From the NCBI GenBank assembly GCA_003576915.1, contig QEVF01000007.1, positions 62,001 to 126,000 of the forward strand: a stretch of DNA of 64,000 nt. The letters run 5' to 3'. Every line of letters starts with the position of its first letter. Position 1 is the first letter of the stretch. The position numbers and the translations under genes are program-made. The notes beneath the pieces were generated by a model, which saw only the letters and a program-made list of their open reading frames with translations, was not told the origin of the DNA and ran no database searches. Positions 36,854 through 47,408 of this stretch are shown here, piece by piece. The DNA is from Planctomycetota bacterium (lineage in GTDB: Bacteria > Planctomycetota > UBA8742 > UBA2392).

Positions 36854-37795
36854 ATGGCATCACGCAGAAGCGGAAGAAGGGGTGCGGGCGGACGGGGCTT
36901 CCTGATGGCGGGCGGCGCCCTGTTGCTGGCGGGCGCCTGTCTGGGCGGCTACTTCCTTATGGGCTCGCCCAGCGCGGCCACGGCCGACGCCTCCATTGCC
37001 GGGGCCCTTCCCGGTCCGGCCGGAGAGCAGGGGGCGCCGGGAACGGCAGCCCCTGCCGTGAGCATCTCCCAGATTGACCGGGCCCTGGCTGAAGTTCAGG
37101 GCTCCATCGCCGCGAGCGAAGGCGACGCCCGGGAGAAGGCCCTGCGTGACGGCTACGCGCGCCTGGTGACCCTCCTGGAGGGCCCCCTGCCCGTGACGGA
37201 GCGCGAGCGGGTGATTCAGGCCTTTCATCCCGTAACGGACGAACTCTTCCTGAGCTCGGTGCACAACGAATTCTCTGTCAACTACGTGGCCAAGAGCGGC
37301 GACAGTTACGAAAAGATCGCCCGCGGCGCCGGCATCTCGCTGAATCTCCTGACCGATCTGAACAACCTGCCGCGCGGGGCCAAGAACCTGCAGGTGGGGC
37401 AGAATCTCAAGCTGCCCAAGGCGCCGCCGCGCATCGTGGTTCGGAAGACGGAGTACTGCGCCAGCGTCTACTTCGGCAACTGGATGGTGCGCCAGTATGT
37501 GGTGGCCCACGGCAAGAACAACAACACGCCCGTCGGCAAGACCACCATCAAGGACATGGGCATCGACCCCGAGAAGAGCGCCCGTGGGGCTAACGATCCG
37601 GTGGCTGAAATGAAGCTGCGCTGGATCGGACTCAACAAATACAACGACCGCACGGGCTTTGGGTTCCACGGCACCCAGTATCCCGAGAGCATCCCGGGCC
37701 AGACCTCCAAGGGCTGCATCCGCATGCGCGACGAAGATGTGGTCGAGCTCTACGACATCGTCCGCCCCGGCAATGAAGTCGAAATCCGGGCCTGA
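36854..37795 (+). CDS. LysM and L,D-transpeptidase (YkuD) protein, copy 1
   Basis: A 313-residue protein with an N-terminal membrane anchor (about 15-37), a Gly/Ala/Pro spacer, a LysM-like repeat (YVAKSGDSYEKIARGAGISL ... NLPRGAKNLQVGQNLKLP) and a YkuD catalytic domain. The active motif is HGTQ...SKGCIRM, with His272 and Cys288. It forms 3-3 peptidoglycan crosslinks or attaches lipoproteins. Start ATG 36854. A related lipoprotein version follows at once. Confidence 0.88.
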   Translation: MASRRSGRRGAGGRGFLMAGGALLLAGACLGGYFLMGSPSAATADASIAGALPGPAGEQGAPGTAAPAVSISQIDRALAEVQGSIAASEGDAREKALRDGYARLVTLLEGPLPVTERERVIQAFHPVTDELFLSSVHNEFSVNYVAKSGDSYEKIARGAGISLNLLTDLNNLPRGAKNLQVGQNLKLPKAPPRIVVRKTEYCASVYFGNWMVRQYVVAHGKNNNTPVGKTTIKDMGIDPEKSARGANDPVAEMKLRWIGLNKYNDRTGFGFHGTQYPESIPGQTSKGCIRMRDEDVVELYDIVRPGNEVEIRA

Positions 37796-37840
37796 ACGAG
37801 CACCCCTTTCATCACCACTACCCTCTCCAGGAGTCCTTTC

Positions 37841-38803
37841 ATGAAGCGCGTATCCCTGATGCTGGCCTTTGCCCTCTTTGCCGCGGGCTGCACGGTGACC
37901 AAGACCGGACAGGTGGTCCAGCACGACGAACCCTCGCCATTGCCCCAACCTGCCAAAGTCGTCGAGGCGGATGCTGCCCCGACCGGCGACCACCTGGGCG
38001 ACCCCACCTTCGAGCGCGAGGTGGTCAAGGATGCGACCCGCGAAGAAGCCGCGCCCCAGCCCGCCAAGGCCGAGCGCGACCCCGAACTCGAGCGCGGCAT
38101 GCAGTTGCTGGCCGCGGGCGACCTGCGCAAGGCCCGCATGGCCTTGAGCGTCGCCATCACGCGTGTCCTGCCCGTGGCGGAGGAGGCCGAGGCGCTGGAG
38201 GCGCTGAAGCAGATCAACGGCAAGATTTTTTTGAGTACGGGGGACATGGGCGACTGTGAGTTCTACGAGGTGGTGGCCGGTGACACCCTCAGCACCATCG
38301 CGCAGCGCAAGGGAACGACCGTTGAAATGATCCAGCGCCTCAACGGGCTCAAGGGCACCCGCATTTCCGTGGGGCAGAAGCTCAAGCTGCTCAAGGGCAC
38401 CTTCACGGTGACCGTGTGGAAGGACCGCTTCGTCATGGACCTCAAGCTGGACAGCGCCTTCATCCGCCGCTACCGCGTGGGTCTGGGCGTTGACGGCTGC
38501 ACGCCTCTGGGTGAGTTCGTGGTCAAGAACCGCATTCCGGAGCCCGCGGACGGCAGCTACCCCTTTGGGCACGAGAAACACCGTCTGGGCAACCGCTGGC
38601 TGGGCCTCAAAAGCGACGCCGGACACAAGGGCTACGGCATCCACGGCTGCCGCCCGGAAGAGGAAGGGTCCATCGGCACCGAGTGCTCCCAGGGCTGCGT
38701 GCGCATGGCCAGGGCGGATCTCGAGGAGTTCTACGACATCGTTCCGGTCGGCACCAAAGTCGTCATCATTGAGCGCGGCAGCGGTCCACAGGTATCGAAG
38801 TAA
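37841..38803 (+). CDS. Lipoprotein LysM and L,D-transpeptidase (YkuD), copy 2
   Basis: A 320-residue lipoprotein (lipobox FAAGC). After a disordered acidic stretch comes a helical segment (RGMQLLAAGDLRKARMALSV), a LysM (YEVVAGDTLSTIAQRKGTTV ... ISVGQKLKLL) and a YkuD domain with IHGC...SQGCVRM (His268, Cys286). It is 45 bp after the first copy. A strong terminator follows. Divergence between the copies suggests separate substrates or locations. Confidence 0.88.
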   Translation: MKRVSLMLAFALFAAGCTVTKTGQVVQHDEPSPLPQPAKVVEADAAPTGDHLGDPTFEREVVKDATREEAAPQPAKAERDPELERGMQLLAAGDLRKARMALSVAITRVLPVAEEAEALEALKQINGKIFLSTGDMGDCEFYEVVAGDTLSTIAQRKGTTVEMIQRLNGLKGTRISVGQKLKLLKGTFTVTVWKDRFVMDLKLDSAFIRRYRVGLGVDGCTPLGEFVVKNRIPEPADGSYPFGHEKHRLGNRWLGLKSDAGHKGYGIHGCRPEEEGSIGTECSQGCVRMARADLEEFYDIVPVGTKVVIIERGSGPQVSK

Positions 38804-38830
38804 GTCACGCAGGCGTAACGAGAGACAGAC

Positions 38831-38875
38831 GCAGGCGGCCCTGGCAGCAGGCAGAGGCCGCCTGCGCAAGTTTTT
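38831..38875 (+). terminator. Intrinsic terminator of the L,D-transpeptidase pair
   Basis: GCAGGCGGCC (38831-38840) and GGCCGCCTGC (38856-38865) are perfectly complementary, and five T residues follow at 38871-38875. Confidence 0.8.
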
Positions 38876-38912
38876 CGCCCTTGGCATGGCAAGCGCATGG
38901 CAAACTGGCGTC

Positions 38913-39629
38913 ATGCCGGAAAGCCCCAAAGCTGTCCTGCCCGAGCGCAAGGCCGCCAGCCGCGCAATGCTGGCGTCAGGCCTGGCCTTCGGGCTGCTGT
39001 TTCTGCTGGGACTGACCGGCCTGGCAAGCGTAACGCTCTTTTACATTGAGATGGACCCCGCCATGGGCCAGGGCGAACTGGAGGACAGGGTCAGTTCCAT
39101 TGTGCGCTTCGTCGATGGCTGGCAGGAAGGCGGCCCGCGCCTTGGCTTGATCACTCTGGTTCACCGATACGGCTCTTACGTCGCGCTGGTGCTTTGCGGC
39201 TGGGCCGGCCTGGAATGTTTTCTGGCCGGCGGCGCCCTCAAGGCAAGCGCCTGCGATGGCGCGCGGCAGGCGGCGCGCTGGGTGCGCCCGCTGGCTTTGG
39301 TGGGAGGGGCGGTGCTGTTGCTTTCCGTTGGCGCGCAGATTGTCGCGGGCGCGGCGGCGCAGCGGGCCATGAGCGAGCTGCGGCTGCCCACGGGCACGGG
39401 CTCTCCGGCCTCACTGGCCGAGAGCGACCGCATTGCGAAGTCCCTGGCCGAGATGGGGGGAGGCTCGCTTCAGTCTCGAGATGAAGAAGTCGTGACGCTG
39501 CACATGCGGGAGATGAATTACCCGCTGGGTTTTGGGGCCATTTTGCTGCTGTTCGCTGTGGCCGCCATCCGGCGTGCCGCAATTGTGCTTGACGCTGAAC
39601 CGCGCAAGGCGGTAGACGTTTCCAAGTAG
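38913..39629 (+). CDS. Hypothetical four-helix membrane protein
   Basis: A 238-residue protein with about four membrane helices (ASGLAFGLLFLLGLTGLASV, YVALVLCGWAGLECFLAGG, LALVGGAVLLLSVGAQIVAG, LGFGAILLLFAVAAI). The soluble loop between helices 3 and 4 is polar. I do not recognise a family. ATG 38913 is chosen; an in-frame ATG 27 bases upstream is possible. It lies between a terminator and the antiporter gene. Confidence 0.6.
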   Translation: MPESPKAVLPERKAASRAMLASGLAFGLLFLLGLTGLASVTLFYIEMDPAMGQGELEDRVSSIVRFVDGWQEGGPRLGLITLVHRYGSYVALVLCGWAGLECFLAGGALKASACDGARQAARWVRPLALVGGAVLLLSVGAQIVAGAAAQRAMSELRLPTGTGSPASLAESDRIAKSLAEMGGGSLQSRDEEVVTLHMREMNYPLGFGAILLLFAVAAIRRAAIVLDAEPRKAVDVSK

Positions 39630-39655
39630 TCTCACCCCCGACAGAGTCCACCACC

Positions 39656-41587
39656 ATGCGCCTCAACCTGACGCTGTCGAGTCTGATTGCTGTTGTTGCA
39701 GCCTTTGCGGCGGGCCCCCTGCTCGCCGGCGAGAACGGCCACCACGGAGTCGATGGCGCGAAGCTTGGGCTTTGGCTGGTGATCCCCTTTGCTGGGCTCC
39801 TGCTTTCCATTGCGCTGTGCCCGCTGTTTGCGCCCAAGTTCTGGCATCACCACTACGGCAAGGTTTCCGCGGGCTTTGGCCTCATTGCCGTACTCCTGAT
39901 GATCGTGATCGGAGAGGGCAACGGCGGCGGCTTCATGCCCACGTTGCAGAGCGCTGCCCACGTCTACCTGCTTGATTACGTGCCGTTCATCGTGCTGCTG
40001 CTGGGCTTGTTCACGATCGCGGGCGGCATCTACATTCGCGGTGACTTCCGCGGCACGCCCCTGACGAACACCATGTTCTTGCTCGTGGGCACTGTGATCG
40101 CGAGCTGGGTGGGAACGACCGGCGCCTCCATGCTGATGATTCAGCCGGTGTTGCGCGCCAACAAGCATCGCAAGAAGAAGGTCCACATCATTGTCTTCTT
40201 CATCTTTCTCGTGTCGAACATCGGCGGCTCGCTGACGCCGCTGGGCGATCCGCCCCTGTTCCTGGGCTTCCTCAAGGGCGTGAGCTTCTTCTGGACCTTC
40301 CACCTGCTGCCCGAGACGCTTTTCTGCGCGATTTCATTGCTCGTTCTGTTCTTCCTGTTCGACACCGTCATCTATCGCAGCGACACGTTGCCCGCCCCCG
40401 ACCCCGCCCAGCCCAAAGAACGCTTTGGCCTGGCCGGCGCCCACAACCTGATATTCCTGGGCGGCCTCGTCGCCGCCGTTGTCGGGTATGGCAGCCTGCA
40501 GAAGGCCGCTCCCTTCTATGACTCCGAAGCCTCGGAGCACGAGAAGGCCGAGGCCACCCTGCTCGAGGGTTACGCTTCCGAGGCCGAAAGCAAGAAGCTG
40601 GATGACCCCGGGGCCGAAGCCGCCCGCATCAAGGCATTGCTGGCCAAGGTGGAGGATCAGGAGTGCGTGTGGGGCTATGCGTCAACGTTGGAGCGCGACG
40701 AAGCCGTGGAGGTCGAGGATCTGGCCCTGCATGAAGCCTCCAAAGACACGCCCAAGGAAGCGGCCCTGCGCAAGAAAGTGATGTCGGCGGTGCAGCTTTT
40801 CCGCGCCGACATTGACGCCGAATACCGCGAGGTGGACGCCAAGCTGGCACAGGCCGCGTCGGACCCGGCAACGGCCTCCAAGTCCCTGGACGAAGCCCGG
40901 GCCGCCTTTGCCAAGACGCTGCGCGCCCATGCCAGCGCCGTGTTGGCAGTGCCCCGCGACAAGGCGGTCAAGTCCGTCCACCTTGGCTCCGTGGGGCACC
41001 TGCCCTTCAGCAACATGGCGCGCGAGCTGCTGATCCTGGTCATGGCAGCCCTCTCGCTGTACACGACACGCAAGGCCATCCGCGACCTGAACAACTTCAG
41101 TTGGGCCCCTATTCAGGAAGTGGCCAAGCTGTTTGCGGGCATCTTCGTCTGCATGGTGCCGGCGCTTGCCATTCTCGCCGCCGGCAAGGAAGGGGCCCTG
41201 GCCTTCATCGTCAACGGCGTCGAGTATCCCTGGCAGTACTTCTGGGCTACAGGCGCACTCTCGAGCTTCCTTGACAACGCTCCGACCTACCTTGTGTTCT
41301 TCCAGACGGCACAGGCCACGCCTATGTCGGTCTTTGCCGCGCGCGGCCTGGACCCTGACCCCGTCAGCGCCCTGGTCAACATGCCGCACATCATTCTTGT
41401 GGCCATTTCCTGCGGTGCGGTGTTCATGGGAGCCAACACCTACATCGGCAATGCGCCGAATTTCATGGTCAAGGCCATTGCCGAGCAGAACGACATCAGA
41501 ATGCCGGGCTTCATCGGCTACATGCTGTGGAGCGTGGCCATTCTCGTTCCGCTGTTCGTCGTGCTGACCCTGCTGTTCCTGCGCTAG
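39656..41587 (+). CDS. NhaD/CitMHS_2-type Na+/H+ antiporter with soluble insertion
   Basis: A 643-residue membrane protein of the ion-transporter superfamily. Conserved stretches are SNIGGSLTPLGDPPLFLGFL, SFLDNAPTYLVFF and GANTYIGNAPNFMVKAIAEQ, as in the sodium:proton antiporter and citrate-transporter-like branch. Family members are usually about 450-480 residues. Here a 150-160 residue charged helical segment (about 285-440) interrupts the membrane part, with KVEDQECVWGYAST and many Lys/Glu/Ala. A hydrophobic helix opens the protein. It precedes the mrp operon, 147 bp away. Confidence 0.85.
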   Translation: MRLNLTLSSLIAVVAAFAAGPLLAGENGHHGVDGAKLGLWLVIPFAGLLLSIALCPLFAPKFWHHHYGKVSAGFGLIAVLLMIVIGEGNGGGFMPTLQSAAHVYLLDYVPFIVLLLGLFTIAGGIYIRGDFRGTPLTNTMFLLVGTVIASWVGTTGASMLMIQPVLRANKHRKKKVHIIVFFIFLVSNIGGSLTPLGDPPLFLGFLKGVSFFWTFHLLPETLFCAISLLVLFFLFDTVIYRSDTLPAPDPAQPKERFGLAGAHNLIFLGGLVAAVVGYGSLQKAAPFYDSEASEHEKAEATLLEGYASEAESKKLDDPGAEAARIKALLAKVEDQECVWGYASTLERDEAVEVEDLALHEASKDTPKEAALRKKVMSAVQLFRADIDAEYREVDAKLAQAASDPATASKSLDEARAAFAKTLRAHASAVLAVPRDKAVKSVHLGSVGHLPFSNMARELLILVMAALSLYTTRKAIRDLNNFSWAPIQEVAKLFAGIFVCMVPALAILAAGKEGALAFIVNGVEYPWQYFWATGALSSFLDNAPTYLVFFQTAQATPMSVFAARGLDPDPVSALVNMPHIILVAISCGAVFMGANTYIGNAPNFMVKAIAEQNDIRMPGFIGYMLWSVAILVPLFVVLTLLFLR

Positions 41588-41734
41588 AGCGCTTTGCGGT
41601 GCCAGTTCGAGCCTCCCTTGGCGCTGTCCGGAATTCGCCGGGGTGTGGGCGCATTTCGATTGTGTTTGTTTCAAACTTCGTTATTTATTGCCCAGCCTCA
41701 AGGGAGGCTGCGGGCGGGGCAATGGGTATGACCC

Positions 41735-44035
41735 ATGCTATTAGCGGCGGCATTAGCACCCATGGTACTGGCGGTGATTGCGCCGGCGCTCCATCGGGTC
41801 GCGCCTGACCAGGCGGGGCGCGTACTGGCTTTGGCCGTGGCCGCTCTGTTTTCGCTGTTCGCCCTCACGCCCCACGAATCCGAGCCGCTGGTTTACGCCT
41901 GGGCACCCTCCCTTGACCTGCATGTCAGCCTTCTGTTCGACGGGTTGGGCAAGCTGATGGCGCTGATCGTCAGCGGCATCGGCTCGCTGATTCTTCTCTA
42001 CGCCAATGGTTACCTGCACGGCGATGGGCGCCTGGCGCGCCTCTATGCCGCGCTGCTCGCCTTTATGGGCGCCATGCTGGGTGTGGTGCTCGGCGGCAAC
42101 CTGCTGTTCATCTTCGTGTGCTGGGAACTGACGAGCGTCACTTCGTTCATACTCATCGGCTTTGACCACGAGCGCCCGGCGGCCCGCGCGGCTGCCCTTC
42201 AGGCCCTGCTGGTGACGGGGGCGGGAGGGCTGTGCCTGCTGGCGGGCGTTATCCTGCTGGGATTGGCCGGCGGAAGCTATGAGTTGAGCGAGCTGGCAAG
42301 GGCTCCCGGCTTGCGCGAACACGGCCTCTATGTGCCGGCCCTGCTGTTCATACTGGCGGGGGCTTTCACCAAGTCCGCCCAGGTTCCCTTCCACTTCTGG
42401 CTTCCAGGCGCCATGGAGGCGCCCACGCCCATCAGCGCTTACCTGCACTCGGCCACGATGGTGAAGGCCGGCGTCGTATTGCTGGCCCGCCTCAACCCCG
42501 CATTGGGGGGCACAGAACTCTGGTTCGGCATGCTGTGCGGCTTTGGCGGCGCGACCATGCTGGTGGGCAACCTGGGTTCGCTGTTCCAGACGGACCTCAA
42601 GCGCGTGCTCGCCTATTCCACCGTGGGCATGCTGGGCACGCTGGTCCTGCTCATCGGAATTGGCACCCAGGCCGCGATGGCCGCCTGCGTGACCATGCTG
42701 GCCGCTCACGCGCTATACAAGGGCGCCCTGTTTATGGTGGCGGGCGGCGTGGATCACTCCGTTCACACGCGCGATACGACCGTACTCTCCGGCCTGGGCC
42801 GCGCCATGCCCATCACCTGGGCGGCGGCGACTCTGGCGGCGCTTTCGTGCATGGGGGTGCTGCCGCTGCTGGGATTCATTGCCAAGGAAAAGAGCTATGT
42901 GGCGGCCCTGGGTGCGCCGGAGTTTGCGCCATGGATTGTCGCGGCTTCGGTGGCGGCCAATGCCGCGGCCTTTGCCATGGCTGCCATTGTGGGTGTTCGG
43001 CCCTTTCTGGGCCGCCCCATGGAACAGGGCGAGCATGCCCATGAGGGCGGCTTTGACCTGTGGCTTGGACCCTTGGCGCTTGGCCTGTGCAGCCTTTGGC
43101 TGGGCGCCGCGGCGGGTTGGCCCGCGGCAGGCCTGTTGGAGGCCGCAGCGGGCTCCGTTCACGGCAGCGATTTCGAAGTCACCGTGAAGCTCTGGGCCGG
43201 GACAGAGGGCGTTTACGGCCAGGCCCTTCTGCTCAGTGGCGCGACCGTGGCCATGGGCGCCGTTTTGTTTGCCTTGCGCTTGCCTTTGCGAAGGCTGGCG
43301 GCCGGACTGGGCTTTGCGGCAGCCCTGGCGCCGCAGCGCGTCTATCAGCTCATGTACGAAGGCAGCCTCGGCGCGGCAGCGCTGCTCACTCGCCGGGTGC
43401 AGAACGGCCTGCTCAATTCATACGTGCGCACGGTGGTGCTGGCCCTGGTGGGCATCTCGCTGTGGTCGCTGTGGCGGCAGCCGCACCTGGTGGTTTCGTT
43501 CAGTGTGGGCGAGATCCGGACCAATGAGATAGGCATCGTGGCGCTGATTCTGGTTTCGTGCCTGGTGGCGGTGCGCTCGGAAAGCCGCATGGCGGCCATC
43601 GTGGCCCTGGGCGTGGCCGGCCTGGGCGTGACGCTGGTGTTTGCGCTGTTCAGCGGCCCCGACCTGGCCATGACTCAGATCATGGTCGAAACGCTGACGG
43701 TGCTGTTGTTCGTGCTGGTGTTCTACCACCTGCCGCAGTACGCGCGGCTATCCAGCAGCTATGAGCGTGTTCGCGACCTTGCGGTCTCGACGGTCTTTGG
43801 CGGCCTGATGACGGTGCTGGTGCTGGCGGCCTCAACGGACATTCTGGACGCGCCCCTGAGCGAGTTCTACGCGCAGCAAAGCTACCTCAGGGGGCATGGA
43901 CGCAACGTGGTCAACGTGATTCTGGTGGACTTCCGCGCCCTGGACACCCTGGGTGAAATCACCGTGCTGGCCGCGGCGGCCATTGGTGTGGTGGCCATGC
44001 TTCGGTTGAAGCCCGCGCGCAAGGGGGGAGCATGA
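41735..44035 (+). CDS. mrpA: Mrp Na+/H+ antiporter subunit A
   Basis: A 766-residue, about 20-helix protein. Residues 1-500 are an ND5-like core with the [20 protein letters not shown] and [20 protein letters not shown] motifs. The C-terminal part is the MrpA extension with a DUF4040-like end ([20 protein letters not shown]). It is the largest subunit of a seven-subunit sodium/proton antiporter that exports Na+ in exchange for H+. Its stop overlaps mrpB (ATGA). Confidence 0.95.
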   Translation: MLLAAALAPMVLAVIAPALHRVAPDQAGRVLALAVAALFSLFALTPHESEPLVYAWAPSLDLHVSLLFDGLGKLMALIVSGIGSLILLYANGYLHGDGRLARLYAALLAFMGAMLGVVLGGNLLFIFVCWELTSVTSFILIGFDHERPAARAAALQALLVTGAGGLCLLAGVILLGLAGGSYELSELARAPGLREHGLYVPALLFILAGAFTKSAQVPFHFWLPGAMEAPTPISAYLHSATMVKAGVVLLARLNPALGGTELWFGMLCGFGGATMLVGNLGSLFQTDLKRVLAYSTVGMLGTLVLLIGIGTQAAMAACVTMLAAHALYKGALFMVAGGVDHSVHTRDTTVLSGLGRAMPITWAAATLAALSCMGVLPLLGFIAKEKSYVAALGAPEFAPWIVAASVAANAAAFAMAAIVGVRPFLGRPMEQGEHAHEGGFDLWLGPLALGLCSLWLGAAAGWPAAGLLEAAAGSVHGSDFEVTVKLWAGTEGVYGQALLLSGATVAMGAVLFALRLPLRRLAAGLGFAAALAPQRVYQLMYEGSLGAAALLTRRVQNGLLNSYVRTVVLALVGISLWSLWRQPHLVVSFSVGEIRTNEIGIVALILVSCLVAVRSESRMAAIVALGVAGLGVTLVFALFSGPDLAMTQIMVETLTVLLFVLVFYHLPQYARLSSSYERVRDLAVSTVFGGLMTVLVLAASTDILDAPLSEFYAQQSYLRGHGRNVVNVILVDFRALDTLGEITVLAAAAIGVVAMLRLKPARKGGA

Positions 44036-44454
44036 ATTCGCTCATCCTGCGCACGACGACGGGCTTCCTGCTCTCTCTGCTGATGCTGTTCTCGGTCTAC
44101 CTGATGCTGCGCGGTCACAACGCGCCGGGAGGCGGCTTCATCGGCGGCCTGACGGCGACGGCCGCCCTGACGCTGTATGCCTTTGCCTTTGACGTGGCGA
44201 CGGTGCGCAAGATGCTGCGCCTGGACCCTTTGTCCATCGCCGGCCTGGGGCTGGCGCTGGCGCTCTGCAGCGGCCTGCCGGGCATGGTGGGGGGCGATGC
44301 CTACCTGACGTCGCGCTGGGCCGTGCTGCTGCTTCCGGACGGGGCGGAGATTCATCTCGGCACGCCCCTGTTGTTTGATTTCGGTGTCTACCTCGTGGTT
44401 ATCGGGGTGGGTTGCGCGGTGTTGCTGACCATGGCCGAGGAGCGCGGCGAATGA
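44032..44454 (+). CDS. mrpB: Mrp antiporter subunit B
   Basis: A 140-residue protein with four membrane helices and the MnhB motif [14 protein letters not shown]. Length and order are standard. Overlaps both neighbours by four bases. Confidence 0.93.
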   Translation: MNSLILRTTTGFLLSLLMLFSVYLMLRGHNAPGGGFIGGLTATAALTLYAFAFDVATVRKMLRLDPLSIAGLGLALALCSGLPGMVGGDAYLTSRWAVLLLPDGAEIHLGTPLLFDFGVYLVVIGVGCAVLLTMAEERGE

Positions 44455-44798
44455 ACACTCTCATGGCCCTCCTCATCGGCATTCTGTATGCGTCGGGCAT
44501 GTACATGGTGCTCAGGCGCAGCATGGTCAAGCTGATCATCGGCCTGGCCCTGCTTTCCCATGCAGCGAATCTGCTGATCTTCACCATGGCGACTTTGCGG
44601 CGCGACCGGCCCCCGCTGATTGGCGAAGGCGAGACGGCCCTGGCGGCCCCCTATGCCGATCCCGTGCCGCAGGCCCTGATTCTCACGGCGATCGTGATCG
44701 GGTTTGCCGTGTCCGCCTTTGCCGCCATCATGATTCACCGCGTGTATCAGACCACGGGCACCGACGACCTCGACCAATTGCACACCACGGACTCATGA
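44451..44798 (+). CDS. mrpC: Mrp antiporter subunit C (NuoK-like)
   Basis: A 115-residue protein of three helices, NuoK homologue, with [14 protein letters not shown] and the [20 protein letters not shown] end typical of MnhC. ATG 44451 overlaps the mrpB stop. The tail ([11 protein letters not shown]) is polar. Confidence 0.93.
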   Translation: MNTLMALLIGILYASGMYMVLRRSMVKLIIGLALLSHAANLLIFTMATLRRDRPPLIGEGETALAAPYADPVPQALILTAIVIGFAVSAFAAIMIHRVYQTTGTDDLDQLHTTDS

Positions 44799-46276
44799 AC
44801 CTGCTCCTTGTTGCGCCCATCCTGCTGCCCCTGCTCACCGCGGCGCTCTGCCTGCTGGCGTGGAAGTCGGTGCGCGTGCAACGCTGGCTTGGCGTTGCGG
44901 GTTCGGCCGCGCTGCTGGCATCGGCGCTGGCCCTGTTTGCAGAGGTTCACGTGCGGGGCATTGCCGTGTCCCACGCGGGCGAGTGGGCTGCCCCCTTTGG
45001 CATCACGCTGGCGGCGGATCTGCTGGGCGCGCTCATGGTCGTGCTCGGGGGCATCGTGGGGCTCATGGTCTCGGTGTACTCCCTGGGCAGCATCGATGAA
45101 GGTCGCGAGCGCTTTGGCTTTCACCCTCTGGTTCAGATCCTGCTCATGGGTGTGTGCGGCGCGTTCCTCACGGGCGACCTGTTCAACCTCTACGTGTGGT
45201 TTGAGGTGTTGCTCATGGCCTCCTTCGTGCTGACGGCCCTGGGCGGCGAGCGCGCGCAGATGGAGGGCGCCATCAAGTACGTGACCCTCAACCTGGTCTC
45301 TTCGGCGATCTTCCTGGCCGCCCTGGGCCTGTTGTATGGCCTGACGCATTCCCTGAACATGGCCGATGTTTCGCTGCGCCTGGCCCGGCTGAATTATCCG
45401 GCCCTGGAGAACCTGCTGGCGGTCCTGTTCTTCATCGCCTTCGGCATCAAGGCCGCGGTGTTCCCGCTCTTCTTCTGGTTGCCGGCGTCCTACCACACCA
45501 TGCCCGTGTCGGTGTCGGCGCTGTTTGCGGGCCTTCTGACGAAGGTGGGCGTCTATGCACTGATCCGCGTTTTCACGCTGGTGTTCCGCGACGATGTCGA
45601 GTTCGTCAAGGAGCTCATGCTTGTCGTTGCCTGCCTGACCATGGCCGTGGGCGTGCTGGGGGCCGTCGCCCAGATGGAGATGAGGCGCATCCTCTCCTTT
45701 CACATCGTCAGCCAGATCGGCTACATGATCATCGGGCTGGCGCTGATGACCCCGCTGGCCCTGGCGGGCACGGTGTTCTATCTGGCGCACCACATCATCG
45801 TGAAAACGAACCTGTTTCTGGTGAGCGGGGCGGTGGCCCGCGCCACAGGCAGCTTCGAGTTGAAGAAGTCGGGAGGGCTCTATGCCGCGCAGCCGGGGCT
45901 GGCCCTGCTGTTTCTGGTTCCCGCGCTTTCTCTGGCGGGCATTCCGCCTCTGTCGGGGTTCTGGGGCAAGTACATCCTGGTCAAGGCGGGCCTGGAGAGC
46001 GGGCAGGTCGTGCTTGTCGTCGTCGCCCTGGCTGTCAGCGTGTTCACCATGATCTCGATGATGAAGATCTGGAGCGAGGCCTTCTGGAAGCCGCACCCGC
46101 TGGGCCTGACCCCCGCGCCGGTGGGGCTTCTGAACGGGCCCATCGCCGCCATGGCCGCAATGACCCTGTTGATCGGCTTTGGCGTGGAGCCGGTAATGCA
46201 GCTGGCCGAGCGTTCGGCGCAGCAGTTGCTCGATCCGCAGAGCTACATTACGGCCGTGCTGGAGGCCCGCCGATGA
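44795..46276 (+). CDS. mrpD: Mrp antiporter subunit D (ND-like)
   Basis: A 493-residue, about 14-helix ND-family protein, with [39 protein letters not shown] and [20 protein letters not shown]. With MrpA it forms the two antiporter-like channels. Four-base overlaps on both sides. Confidence 0.95.
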   Translation: MNLLLVAPILLPLLTAALCLLAWKSVRVQRWLGVAGSAALLASALALFAEVHVRGIAVSHAGEWAAPFGITLAADLLGALMVVLGGIVGLMVSVYSLGSIDEGRERFGFHPLVQILLMGVCGAFLTGDLFNLYVWFEVLLMASFVLTALGGERAQMEGAIKYVTLNLVSSAIFLAALGLLYGLTHSLNMADVSLRLARLNYPALENLLAVLFFIAFGIKAAVFPLFFWLPASYHTMPVSVSALFAGLLTKVGVYALIRVFTLVFRDDVEFVKELMLVVACLTMAVGVLGAVAQMEMRRILSFHIVSQIGYMIIGLALMTPLALAGTVFYLAHHIIVKTNLFLVSGAVARATGSFELKKSGGLYAAQPGLALLFLVPALSLAGIPPLSGFWGKYILVKAGLESGQVVLVVVALAVSVFTMISMMKIWSEAFWKPHPLGLTPAPVGLLNGPIAAMAAMTLLIGFGVEPVMQLAERSAQQLLDPQSYITAVLEARR

Positions 46277-46746
46277 AGCCCTTTCTCTGGAACATCGCGC
46301 TGGCCTTCGTGTGGGTGACGGTGACCTCCACGTTCACGCTCGAGAATCTCGCCTTCGGCGGCGTGATGGGCTTTGTGCTGCTGCTGGGCATCCGCCGGGC
46401 CCTGGGCGAGACCACTTACTTCGAGAAGCCCTGGGTGGCGCTCAAGTTCGCGCTGTTCATGCTCAAGGAAATCCTGGTCTGCAATCTGCGTGTGGCCCTG
46501 GAGGTGCTCACGCCGCGCCACCACATGAAGCCGGCCATTATCGCGGTCCCGCTGGATGTCACGAGTGACGCGGCCATCACGCTGCTGGCCAACATGCTGA
46601 CCCTGACGCCCGGCACCTGCAGCCTGGACGTCTCCGACGACCGCAAGACGCTTTATGTTCACGCCATGTACGTTGACAACGCCGACGAGCTGCGTGCCTC
46701 GATCAAGCGCGAGTATGAAGCGCGGGTTCTGGAGCTGCTGCGATGA
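46273..46746 (+). CDS. mrpE: Mrp antiporter subunit E
   Basis: A 157-residue protein with two or three N-terminal helices and a soluble C-terminal domain ([29 protein letters not shown]) typical of MnhE. Confidence 0.92.
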   Translation: MKPFLWNIALAFVWVTVTSTFTLENLAFGGVMGFVLLLGIRRALGETTYFEKPWVALKFALFMLKEILVCNLRVALEVLTPRHHMKPAIIAVPLDVTSDAAITLLANMLTLTPGTCSLDVSDDRKTLYVHAMYVDNADELRASIKREYEARVLELLR

Positions 46747-47018
46747 CACTGGCCTTGACAAGTCAAGATGTTCTGGTGGTGCTGGTGGGAACCCAGGCTC
46801 TGGCGCTGGTGATTTCCATGGTGCGCCTGGTGCGCGGGCCGACCCTGGCGGACCGCGTGGTGGCCTATGACCTGATGGCGACGATCACCGTGGGGCTGCT
46901 GGCCCTGGTGTCCATGGCTTTTGACGCGCGCGTGCTGCTGGATGTTGCCGGCGTGCTCGCCCTGGTCATGTTCATTTCGACCATTGCCTTTGCCCGCTAT
47001 ATCGAGAAACGCTCATGA
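46743..47018 (+). CDS. mrpF: Mrp antiporter subunit F
   Basis: A 91-residue, three-helix protein with RLVRGPTLADRVVAYDLMA, the MnhF signature. Overlaps mrpE and mrpG. Confidence 0.92.
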   Translation: MTLALTSQDVLVVLVGTQALALVISMVRLVRGPTLADRVVAYDLMATITVGLLALVSMAFDARVLLDVAGVLALVMFISTIAFARYIEKRS

Positions 47019-47401
47019 GCCTTCACGAAATCATTGCACTTGCGCTCGCCGGCGTCGGCTGTGTTTTCACGCTGCTGGGCGCTATCGGCGTGTTCCGCAT
47101 GCCTGACGTCTTCATGCGCATGTCCACCTCGGCCAAGGCTTCCACGCTGGGCGTGACTTCGCTGGTGCTGGCCTCGGCGGTGTTTCACGCCGAGCTGAGC
47201 CTCACGGTGCGGGCCCTGTTCGTGGTCTGTTTCGTGTTCATGACCGTGCCGGTGGCCTCGCACCTGATTGGCCGCGCCGCCTACGTCAGCGGCGCCAAGC
47301 TCTGGCCGAGAACCGGCGAAGACGCGCTCAAAGGCAAGTACGACCGCAGCACCCGCGTGCTGCGCGGAGACAGCGTGCGGATGCCGAAGTCAGGGAGCTG
47401 A
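47015..47401 (+). CDS. mrpG: Mrp antiporter subunit G
   Basis: A 128-residue, three-helix protein with GAIGVFRMPDVFMRMSTSAK, the MnhG signature, and a hydrophilic C-terminal tail that runs longer than in many homologues. It is the last of seven genes in canonical A-G order. The next gene converges 7 bp away. Confidence 0.93.
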   Translation: MSLHEIIALALAGVGCVFTLLGAIGVFRMPDVFMRMSTSAKASTLGVTSLVLASAVFHAELSLTVRALFVVCFVFMTVPVASHLIGRAAYVSGAKLWPRTGEDALKGKYDRSTRVLRGDSVRMPKSGS

Positions 47402-47408
47402 AGCTGCT

